NCBI GenBank assembly: GCA_002305755.1
Contig: DBQV01000046.1
Coordinates: 1 to 12,595 of the forward strand
DNA from: Christensenella sp. UBA1385
Lineage (GTDB): Bacteria; Bacillota; Clostridia; Christensenellales; Aristaeellaceae
DNA length: 12,595 nt
Direction of reading: 5' to 3'
The notes under the pieces were generated by a model, which saw only the letters and a list, made by a program, of their open reading frames with translations, made no database searches and was not told where the DNA came from. Within the stretch, counting starts at the first letter, position 1, and each line of letters begins with the position of its first letter. Below are positions 7,742-12,595 of the stretch, piece after piece. A program made the translations under genes and the position numbers.

Positions 7742-7799
7742 GAGGGTGTCAAGGTCAGGCCGTATTTGCTTCGCAAATCTCCACCCTCCCCTTGACATC
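7742..7799. repeat. Nested palindromic intergenic element with mutually exclusive stems
   Basis: Three inverted pairs share this 58-bp stretch. ATTTGC (7764-7769) and GCAAAT (7773-7778) form a perfect hairpin with a 3-nt loop. GAGGGTG (7742-7748) pairs with CACCCTC (7782-7788) outside it. GGTGTCAAGG (7745-7754) can instead pair with CCTTGACATC (7790-7799) over 10 bp with one G-U. The two outer stems overlap and exclude each other. It resembles the dispersed intergenic palindromes of some Clostridia genomes. This window has only one copy, so its repeat status is an inference. Confidence 0.45.
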
Positions 7800-7883
7800 A
7801 ATGCACTGCTTCATCTGCTACCCAATGTGTTACCTTGGTTTGACACTCCTACAGCGTTTGACCTGACGGAGCTTCACTGGCTC

Positions 7884-7913
7884 TTGACATGCAATAAAAC
7901 TGAGCCTTATAAT
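7884..7913 (+). promoter_or_regulatory. Near-consensus sigma-A promoter of tRNA-Trp
   Basis: A perfect -35 TTGACA (7884-7889) and a perfect -10 TATAAT (7908-7913) are separated by 18 bases. Transcription would start near 7920, only about 9 bases before the tRNA. This is the strongest promoter in the window and fits a single stable-RNA transcription unit closed by the terminator at 8024-8065. Confidence 0.85.
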
Positions 7914-7928
7914 ACTACCGTTGTGCAA

Positions 7929-8002
7929 AGGGGCATGGTGTAATGGTAACACGTGGGTCTCCAAAACCTTTGTTGAGGGTTCGAGTCCTTCTGCCCCTGC
8001 CA
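7929..8002 (+). tRNA. tRNA-Trp (anticodon CCA)
   Basis: The cloverleaf folds cleanly at three arms. The acceptor is AGGGGCA (7929-7935) with TGCCCCT (7992-7998). The D stem is GTGT with ACAC around an AATGGTA loop. The T stem is GAGGG with CCTTC around TTCGAGT. The anticodon loop reads CTCCAAA, giving CCA for tryptophan. The discriminator is G, and the CCA tail is encoded at 8000-8002. The anticodon stem is weak: a T-T mismatch at its base, then a G-U pair, then three normal pairs. A strong promoter lies just upstream and a terminator downstream, so it looks expressed. The accessory region begins shortly after it. Confidence 0.9.
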
Positions 8003-8023
8003 AGGATCATTCCTGAACGAAGA

Positions 8024-8065
8024 AGCTGTCGCAAAAGAGAAATTTGCGGCGGCTCCTTTCTTTTT
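8024..8065 (+). terminator. Intrinsic terminator of tRNA-Trp
   Basis: AGCTGTCGCAAA at 8024-8035 pairs over all 12 positions (two G-U) with TTTGCGGCGGCT at 8043-8054, around a 7-nt loop. CCTTTCTTTTT follows. It is a textbook rho-independent terminator 22 bases past the tRNA. Confidence 0.85.
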
Positions 8066-8383
8066 GTCCTATAACCCGAAAAGTGCGTATTCAGGAAGAA
8101 ATATTACAGAAATATCCATAATTTTAATATATATGCTTGTTTTGAAATTTATATTATGTCATCAAGAATATCATCAATTCCTGACAAAATAGGAAAAATC
8201 GGTTTTTAGGCAATAAAGTGTGGCTGAGAAGTGGTCCAATGCTTTGAGGGATGTAGGAGAAATGGCAATATAAAAAATCTGAAGATTTAAAATATAGGCA
8301 AGAAAGTGTGTCTGGAAAATGCGATATCCTCAATAATATCAAGGGGATATCCCACTTTAAATTTCGAAATTCATTCTTTACCT
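8066..8383. other. AT-rich non-coding stretch at the start of the accessory region
   Basis: No supported gene is seen here. Base composition drops sharply to AT-rich compared with the GC-rich left side, which marks a change of origin. It contains an imperfect direct repeat (8207-8230 and 8295-8318), a small perfect hairpin AAATCT-GA-AGATTT at 8275-8288, and an inverted pair GATATCC/GGATATC around 8322-8350. The short frames on either strand have no recognisable protein features. Confidence 0.5.
8207..8318. repeat. Pair of imperfect 24-bp direct repeats
   Basis: The first copy at 8207-8230 and the second at 8295-8318 agree at about 20 of 24 positions. Both begin TAGGCA and share AAAGTGTG in the middle. 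They are spaced 88 bp apart in AT-rich non-coding DNA. Two copies are too few to call an iteron or CRISPR array. Confidence 0.5.
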
Positions 8384-8772
8384 ATGAAGACACCAAAGCG
8401 TTCCTTATGTGGGGGAGAAATGAAACGCAACGGGCACACAATGATTGCGCCCCAGAATACGTCCTGCGCGAACACTGTGAGGAATATGTGTCCGTTGAGC
8501 ACTCTATCCTAACCGAAGACGGATGTTCGTTATGCCAAAGGTGTGGAACGGTGGCCATACGGTCTTGTGAGGTGTGCGGAAGGATATTTTATGACTCGGG
8601 AAATATTATAAAAGACCATGTAGATGGTGTTATCACCAACATGTGTATTGAGTGTCATGACAAACTACTGGAATCCGAAGAAGAACACGAAGCGGGAGTA
8701 TCATTCAAGCCATACACGACCTTGCCATCAAGGAAGATGAGCGCATGGCAGAACTTTCAGACAGCATCCTGA
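8308..8772 (+). CDS. Cysteine-rich zinc-ribbon-like protein, family not recognised, probably 5'-truncated
   Basis: The open frame gives up to 154 residues from a GTG at 8308, but the true start is doubtful. The part before about 8440 is AT-rich DNA and a transposase remnant read in another frame, so the native 5' end is probably lost. A GTG at 8488 preceded by GAGGA is one possible surviving start. From residue 73 there is a run of metal-binding-type knuckles: Cys 73, 76 and 79, Cys 87 and 90, and Cys 113 and 116 with His 117. The spacings are CxxCxxC and CxxC, followed by an acidic stretch (LESEEEHE). Near residue 130 the coding signal seems to move to another frame, where the next small ORF lies. 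Zinc binding is an inference from the pattern. It could be a phage or plasmid accessory protein; no function is assigned. Confidence 0.5.
   Translation: MSGKCDILNNIKGISHFKFRNSFFTYEDTKAFLMWGRNETQRAHNDCAPEYVLREHCEEYVSVEHSILTEDGCSLCQRCGTVAIRSCEVCGRIFYDSGNIIKDHVDGVITNMCIECHDKLLESEEEHEAGVSFKPYTTLPSRKMSAWQNFQTAS
8384..8440 (+). mobile_element. Short remnant of the 5' end of an IS1249-like transposase gene
   Basis: In one frame this stretch reads MKTPKRSLCGGEMKRNGHT, which resembles the N-terminal zinc knuckle (CxxCGGEMKRNG) of IS1249-like transposases. At nucleotide level, 8406-8440 matches the inverted complement of 10680-10713 at roughly 30 of 35 positions, including 22 identical bases in a row (8412-8433). 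Similarity stops at about 8440, where a different reading frame with cysteine-rich coding takes over. It is therefore a fragment of a few dozen bases left by an insertion or recombination event. Confidence 0.6.
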
Positions 8773-8897
8773 ACGACGTCTCCGACAACATTGCAGACTT
8801 CAAAACTCCCCGCTTCTTCGTCACGGAAGAGGAGATCGAAGCCTTCCGCACCCCCAGTTTTGACTCCATCCGGACGACCCAAAAAGCCTCCGCATAA
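8745..8897 (+). CDS. Small acidic protein, 50 aa, overlapping the zinc-ribbon gene
   Basis: An ATG at 8745 opens a 50-residue acidic frame. It contains a KTPRFFVTEEE block (residues 20-30) and a FRTPSFDSI block (35-43), two loosely similar segments. An AGGAAG-type ribosome site lies about 10 bases upstream. It overlaps the last 28 bases of the zinc-ribbon frame. The same frame stays open upstream to 8661 and reads as plausible protein from about 8694 (SIIQAIHDLAIKEDER). The two frames may therefore be one gene split by a frameshift near 8690-8700 rather than two genes. It is co-directional with the Bro-N gene, 54 bp downstream. No family was recognised. Confidence 0.4.
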   Translation: MAELSDSILNDVSDNIADFKTPRFFVTEEEIEAFRTPSFDSIRTTQKASA

Positions 8898-8951
8898 ACG
8901 ACGACACAGCACGCAACCACACGATTAAGTTAAATTAAGAAGGAGAAAAAC

Positions 8952-9611
8952 ATGTATAATTCCGTAAGCGTCAATACCAGAAACATCAATACCAAAAGCG
9001 TCAACACCAATAATTCCATGGATGCAGCCGATTCTAAGGAATTCGCCATCTCCGCTGACACCATTACTGTTTTCAACAACCCCACCCTCGGCACCCTCCG
9101 TGTTGTCACGAACGATGGCAGGAGCTGGTTCGCTATGATGGATCTTGCGAAGGTCCTCGGCTATTCACATGGAATCACGCAGAACTGGAAAAGGATCGCC
9201 CGCGAGGAGAACTGGTGTAAGATGCTCCTCCCTACGGGGATGGGGTTCCAGTCCATCCTGATGGTAGCGGATGTCGGGCTTTATCAGATACTTGCATCGA
9301 GCCGGAAAAACACGTATTATATGAGAAAATGGCTTGCAAATGACATCATCCCCTCGCTTTCCGGCGAAGAGATGAACGGAGTTAAAGGGAAGGAATCTAC
9401 GCTCATTCCTCTTACCCTCGACATCGCTCCCTCAATGCAGGATTTCACTCGAATTCCGGTCACGGTTACTTCTCCGTCCTCTGATAAAGCAGAAACTACG
9501 GCTCCCGCCAGAACCGGAGGGCTTATGGCATTGATAAAGGGGGTGATCGACCGTCTCATCAGGCTTGAATCCACCGTTCCCGCTCAGCCTCAAGGAGAAC
9601 ATGTCGCCTGA
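8952..9611 (+). CDS. Bro-N domain (phage antirepressor-like) protein
   Basis: This 219-residue protein has a Bro-N (baculovirus BRO N-terminal) domain at about residues 38-140, as found in phage antirepressors. Visible hallmarks are a strand with TLRVVTNDGRSWFAMMDLAKVLGYS, then ILMVADVGLYQILASSRK, then MRKWLANDIIPSL. Bro-N is a DNA-binding module in temperate phage and mobile-element regulators. The start is secure: ATG at 8952 with AGGAG at 8941-8945, six bases away. The first 22 residues are a low-complexity Asn/Thr stretch with repeated VNT/INT units. The C-terminal part (about 150-219) matches no partner domain I know (ANT, KilA-C), and ends with a short helix. It sits inside a co-directional cassette between IS remnants, so a regulatory role for that element is likely but unproven. 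Confidence 0.85.
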   Translation: MYNSVSVNTRNINTKSVNTNNSMDAADSKEFAISADTITVFNNPTLGTLRVVTNDGRSWFAMMDLAKVLGYSHGITQNWKRIAREENWCKMLLPTGMGFQSILMVADVGLYQILASSRKNTYYMRKWLANDIIPSLSGEEMNGVKGKESTLIPLTLDIAPSMQDFTRIPVTVTSPSSDKAETTAPARTGGLMALIKGVIDRLIRLESTVPAQPQGEHVA

Positions 9612-9634
9612 ATCACGAATCATAAGAAAGGATG

Positions 9635-9734
9635 ATGCGCTGTTACCCCTCAACACTTTGAAACATATAGGGCTCGGCTAAGACCCCCTGGACAGGAGCC
9701 TAAAACCATTCCTCAGTGGAAGGTCTTTCTTTAT
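9635..9734 (+). other. Probable frameshifted 5' end of the membrane protein gene
   Basis: AAGAAAGGATG places a ribosome site and ATG codons (9632, 9635) here, but that frame stops at 9659-9661. The frame of the downstream membrane protein is open from 9636. It reads as good protein from 9639 (AVTPQHFETYRAR, later IPQWKVFLY) straight into the first membrane helix. Removing one base right after the ATG at 9635 joins start and frame as M-AVTPQHF. A single-base insertion at about 9638 is the simplest explanation. Confidence 0.5.
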
Positions 9735-10226
9735 GTGATCGTCTGCATCCTCTGCGTTGTCTTCTCTGCGTTCTTCTGCATAGGATGGCTCCTCGCTCTG
9801 GCCAATTATGAGTTTATCGTCTCTCTCATAATGGCCGTTCCTATCATCTACGTCGTCTTTTACCTGTACTCATGGTTTTACATGGCAAAGAATTCCATAG
9901 ACCTCCATTACATTGCACAAAGAGAGGAATCTGGGAGATATCCCATCCTTACCATCACAGGAGAGCGGCTGAAAGACAGGAACGGAGTTTACTTCATGAG
10001 GGGATGCGAGGTTGAACACCCCTTATTCAAAGGAAAAGTGACTGGATTAGCGGAAGGGGAATACCCTATCGGAAAATGGCGCCTTGTCATCGCTATCGAT
10101 AATAGTATCCCTTTAACAATGGGTATCCAGAACCTAACGATTACCAGCGGGGGGATGACCGAAGAGGAATGGTCAAAAATCAAGCATCAGGTGCCACCTG
10201 CGACGAGAGGAGTTTTTAGAATTTGA
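9735..10226 (+). CDS. Small membrane protein with two N-terminal helices, family not recognised
   Basis: The intact frame from a GTG at 9735 gives 163 residues. Two strongly hydrophobic segments (about 2-22 and 28-50) are followed by a soluble domain of about 110 residues. That domain contains a RYPILTITGERL block and a KGKVTGLAEGEYPIGKWRL block. There is no good ribosome site for this GTG, and coding continues in frame upstream to 9636, so the native protein was probably about 196 residues and began at the ATG near 9635, now out of frame. It follows the Bro-N gene by a short gap on the same strand. It ends just before the IS1249-like remnant (about 10230). I recognise no family and assign no function; the mobile-element setting is the only hint. 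Confidence 0.6.
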   Translation: MIVCILCVVFSAFFCIGWLLALANYEFIVSLIMAVPIIYVVFYLYSWFYMAKNSIDLHYIAQREESGRYPILTITGERLKDRNGVYFMRGCEVEHPLFKGKVTGLAEGEYPIGKWRLVIAIDNSIPLTMGIQNLTITSGGMTEEEWSKIKHQVPPATRGVFRI

Positions 10227-10240
10227 CCCGAGACCGATAT

Positions 10241-10726
10241 GGAATTTTTCTGGCTGTACCTTTGTCTAAGGACACAGCCGCCTTCTTGCCTTCTCAAAGC
10301 CTGTGCCACCATCGGTAACAACCAGCTCGGGCGCCGATATTCTACTCAGCAGCGCCGCCCAGGCATGACTGTTTTCGCTTCGAGCCAGATACCAGCCAAG
10401 CGGTCCTTGTTCGCCGGACGCGATCAGCACGACCACATTGCGCGCCGGATACAGGCCATCTGCATGGATAACCCTATCTTTCTTTTCACATATGGGCGGC
10501 ATGGCCCAATATGCCCAACAGTCTTGAATTTGTTGGTGAAACGTTCGGTCAGGGAAACCGGTTTGTCTTTGAATCTCCTTGCTAAACAAGCAGTCAGTGA
10601 ATCCATTTTTCTCTTTTCTGTATCTGCGTGTGGTACTTGCATTACAAGTCTTATGATGCCACCGTTGCGTCCCGGCTTTTGTGCGACCGTTGCGTTTCAT
10701 TTCTCCCCACATCAGGCGCATTTCAT
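10241..10726 (-). pseudogene. IS1249-like (IS256-family) transposase, 5' fragment, decayed
   Basis: On the minus strand this encodes the first 40% or so of an IS1249-like transposase, a DDE enzyme normally about 390 residues. Recognisable blocks, in order, are MKRNGRTKAGTQRW, TRRYR, a HADGLYPARNVVVLIA block with the first catalytic Asp, a GWYLARSENSHAWAALLSRI block, and VVTDGGTGFEKARRRL with the second Asp. The native start is probably the ATG at 10726 (MKCA). There the N-terminal zinc knuckle is broken by a TGA at 10712-10714 and by one missing G in the run at 10705-10708. A TAG at 10266-10268 replaces the Asp expected in the WPDTKVQ-type continuation. The catalytic Glu and the rest are absent. 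A 159-codon open frame (10266-10745) survives, but its first residues are an out-of-frame artefact. It is not expected to be active. Confidence 0.85.
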
Positions 10727-10752
10727 TTGCTTCAAGCAAGGTCAAAAAATTT

Positions 10753-10758
10753 GGAGGA
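10753..10758 (+). promoter_or_regulatory. Ribosome-site-like GGAGGA before the polyvalent protein fragment
   Basis: GGAGGA lies 10 bases before the ATG at 10769. It gives the truncated downstream frame a possible translation start, although it may just be native coding DNA (the frame also reads through it as NLEDIS). Confidence 0.35.
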
Positions 10759-10768
10759 TATATCGATA

Positions 10769-12595
10769 ATGATGGGAATGGTGCAGGGGCATGAGCTGCT
10801 GCACCACTTAATCAATACGGTGCCCGATATGGCGCGCGAATATGTAGGCATCGTGCTGGATCGAATGGCAGACAGCGGAGGAAACCTTAGCGACTTTATC
10901 GATAATAAGCTGATGCGGGCCGAAAAAGCCGGAAGGCCGATTGATATGCGCGCAGCGATCGAGGAAGTGATCGCGGATGGCAGCAGCATGATGCTGAAGG
11001 ACACAAACGCCCTGCAGATGATGGCGGACAGGAACCCTGGGCTGTTCCAAAAGGTGAAGGAATGGATCGCCAGCTTCGTGAAGCGCCTGCGGGAAGCCTT
11101 CTCCAACGTAGGACAGATCTATCCAGAGGCGCGCGCGTTAATGACAGACGAAAACGGTACATTGCGTTATGCCGAGGATCTGCAGAGGCGGTTCGACAGC
11201 ATTTTGGTGGAAGAAGCCAGTGAACGCATGGTGAGCCGTGAGCCTGTGGCCGCGAAACAAATGGATGCCGATACGACAACGAAACCGGCAGCAGGAAAAG
11301 CGCCTGAGCCGCGTGACATACAAACCGCGCTGACGCGAGAAAAGAAAAAGGATATGACGCTCGGGAGAAGCGATGTTCTGTATGTTGGAAAGGATGAAAT
11401 ATCTTTTAGATACGCAGCCATACGTGCTGATGAAGCGACATCGAGCTTTGAGGAAGGGTACCCGATGGAGTTGCAGCCGCGCGATACTGATCGCGTTGAC
11501 AGCGCGCGCCGCCGCGCAAGCATGGCGAAAAACCTTGTGCCAGGAAGGGTGGCAGCGAGCGTAGAGGCGACAACCGGCGCGCCTGTGCTGCGCAATGACA
11601 AGATGGTCATCGCTGGAAATCACCGATGGGATGCGATCAAGGCCGCGTTACTGGCCAACAAGCAGGCGGGTAAAGGATATACAGAGTACATGAAAGCGCA
11701 TGCTCACGAATATGGGCTGGAGCCTGATGACTTTGATGGTAACACCTTGCTCGTTCGATACATTGATGATGATGTGGATGCCAAAACGCTGGCCGAAAGA
11801 TCCAATGAAAGCGTAACTGTGGCTTACAGCGATACCGAAAGCGCTGTATCAGACGCTGGAAAGATCAGCACCGATATGTTGATGATCGCTGATATGGATA
11901 ACGGCGACATAGACACGGTGGCCAATAATCGGTTTGTTTCCAGATTTCTGAGCGAGGTAGTGCCGCAGAGCGAGGCAGCCAGGCTGACTGACAGTAAAGG
12001 AAGGCTGAACAAGGCTGGAGAGGCAAGGATCCGCAGCGCCATGTTCCAAATGGCCTACGGAGATGGCTATCTTACTGAGCAGATGTCAGAAAGCATGGAT
12101 GTAGAAAGCCGGAATATGATCCGCGCTATGACCAGCGTAGCCCCGAGACTGGCTATGTTGAACGCGGAGATGGAAAGCGGAAACCTGAACCGCGTAGACA
12201 TCGGAAAAGAACTGGCCGAAAGCTACAGAACTGTGATGCGGAACAAACAGTACGGCATCGGCGTGGAGGAGTTCTTGAACCAAACAACGATGCTGGAGGA
12301 GGTATCACCTGCGCAGCGGATGTTGCTTGAAATGTTTGTTGAGTACAAACGCAGCGCCTCGAAGATGAGCGGAGCCATTGGCAGCATGCTGGATGCGCTG
12401 GAAGAGCACGGGGATCCGCGGCAGGTGGCTTTGTTTGACGATGCCAAGCCGACAGCAGAGAGCGTGATCCGGCAGGGTATCAATGACTACACGCGCCAGT
12501 TGCAGGAGAAGGCTGCGGCGAGTGAGAGGTATAGTCTGAGAGAATATAGCGAACACGAAAAAGAAAACTGGACCCGGATTGAAACGCCAAGCGCA
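10769..12595 (+). CDS. Phage/ICE polyvalent protein fragment: gluzincin-like peptidase plus DdrB-like ParB domain (runs off window)
   Basis: This frame has no stop for 609 codons to the window end. At residues 8-12 is HELLH, a zinc-metalloprotease HExxH motif, with EEVIAD at 65-70 as the likely third-ligand helix (gluzincin pattern). Residues from about 213 to 420 match the DdrB-like ParB-superfamily domain of polyvalent proteins: YPMELQPRD at 231-239, VIAGNHRWDA at 280-289 (the GxHR-type ParB motif), and a LAERSNES block later. The end has RYSLREYSE, a linker wording I associate with polyvalent and MuF-type proteins before further domains. Polyvalent proteins are large multi-domain proteins carried by phages and conjugative elements, thought to enter the host with the DNA. 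The HExxH lies at the very N-terminus, so the start is lost. The frame is open upstream to 10601 into the transposase remnant, and native coding may reach about 10742. ATG 10769 is only the first available start. Confidence 0.8.
   Translation, partial: MMGMVQGHELLHHLINTVPDMAREYVGIVLDRMADSGGNLSDFIDNKLMRAEKAGRPIDMRAAIEEVIADGSSMMLKDTNALQMMADRNPGLFQKVKEWIASFVKRLREAFSNVGQIYPEARALMTDENGTLRYAEDLQRRFDSILVEEASERMVSREPVAAKQMDADTTTKPAAGKAPEPRDIQTALTREKKKDMTLGRSDVLYVGKDEISFRYAAIRADEATSSFEEGYPMELQPRDTDRVDSARRRASMAKNLVPGRVAASVEATTGAPVLRNDKMVIAGNHRWDAIKAALLANKQAGKGYTEYMKAHAHEYGLEPDDFDGNTLLVRYIDDDVDAKTLAERSNESVTVAYSDTESAVSDAGKISTDMLMIADMDNGDIDTVANNRFVSRFLSEVVPQSEAARLTDSKGRLNKAGEARIRSAMFQMAYGDGYLTEQMSESMDVESRNMIRAMTSVAPRLAMLNAEMESGNLNRVDIGKELAESYRTVMRNKQYGIGVEEFLNQTTMLEEVSPAQRMLLEMFVEYKRSASKMSGAIGSMLDALEEHGDPRQVALFDDAKPTAESVIRQGINDYTRQLQEKAAASERYSLREYSEHEKENWTRIETPSA

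Noticed and set aside
7430..7801. 123-codon minus-strand frame across the end of the ATPase and the palindrome
   Set aside because: Covers coding and palindromic DNA; no protein signature.
7734..7943. 69-codon + frame through the palindrome, promoter and tRNA
   Set aside because: It overlaps the tRNA and its promoter and has no ribosome site.
8207..8318. CRISPR-like repeat
   Set aside because: Only two imperfect copies, 88 bp apart, with no cas genes.
8154..8342. 62-codon minus-strand frame in the AT-rich stretch
   Set aside because: Phe/Leu/Ser-rich frame as expected from AT-rich DNA by chance; no ribosome site or conserved motif seen.
10252..10279. GGCTGT/ACAGCC inverted pair, considered as IS terminal repeat
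   Set aside because: It lies inside the transposase coding remnant around its TAG, so it is more likely chance than an IS end.
10239..10769. 176-codon + frame opposite the transposase remnant
   Set aside because: Antisense of the transposase fragment, whose own strand carries recognisable IS1249-like blocks.
11138..11623. 161-codon and 147-codon minus-strand frames opposite the polyvalent protein
   Set aside because: Shadows of the 609-codon + frame, which contains the ParB-like motifs.

Overview
The window reads as the edge of a bacterial chromosome segment followed by a mosaic, decayed mobile region. The left two thirds (1-8065) is GC-rich with strong Shine-Dalgarno sites, intrinsic terminators and a tRNA with encoded CCA. 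Together with the protein families, this suggests a moderately high-GC gut-type Clostridia (Bacillota) relative. That assignment is an inference from style; no marker gene fixes it.

Region 1 (1-2640) holds a sodium/phosphate symporter-PhoU fusion on the + strand, facing a DUF2200 gene on the - strand. The two genes converge on overlapping hairpins that serve as terminators. Region 2 (2726-7662) is a three-gene ABC importer operon: a secreted substrate-binding protein, a fused double permease of the FbpB/AfuB type with an unusual N-terminal extracytoplasmic domain, and an FbpC/PotA-type ATPase. The likely substrate class is Fe(III) or a similar small anion or complex such as a phosphonate; the sequence does not decide. 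Region 3 (7663-8065) contains a hairpin-rich intergenic element, then tRNA-Trp(CCA) behind a near-perfect sigma-70/A promoter and followed by a strong terminator.

Region 4 (8066-12595) is accessory. It starts with an AT-rich stretch that carries an imperfect direct repeat. Next comes a short co-directional cassette: a cysteine-rich zinc-ribbon-like protein, a small acidic ORF, a Bro-N antirepressor-like protein, and a two-helix membrane protein whose start region is out of frame. The cassette lies between two inward-facing remnants of the 5' end of an IS1249-like (IS256-family) transposase gene, a short one at about 8384-8440 and a longer one at about 10241-10726 on the - strand. Right of the second remnant, a reading frame runs off the window for 609 codons without a stop. 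It encodes part of a phage/conjugative-element 'polyvalent' protein, with a gluzincin-like HExxH metalloprotease remnant followed by a DdrB-like ParB-superfamily domain. The genes on both outer edges of the cassette appear to have lost their 5' ends at the IS remnants.

No integrase, CRISPR array or complete insertion sequence is visible. The most interesting item is the truncated polyvalent protein, together with the small Zn-ribbon/Bro-N/membrane cassette beside it.
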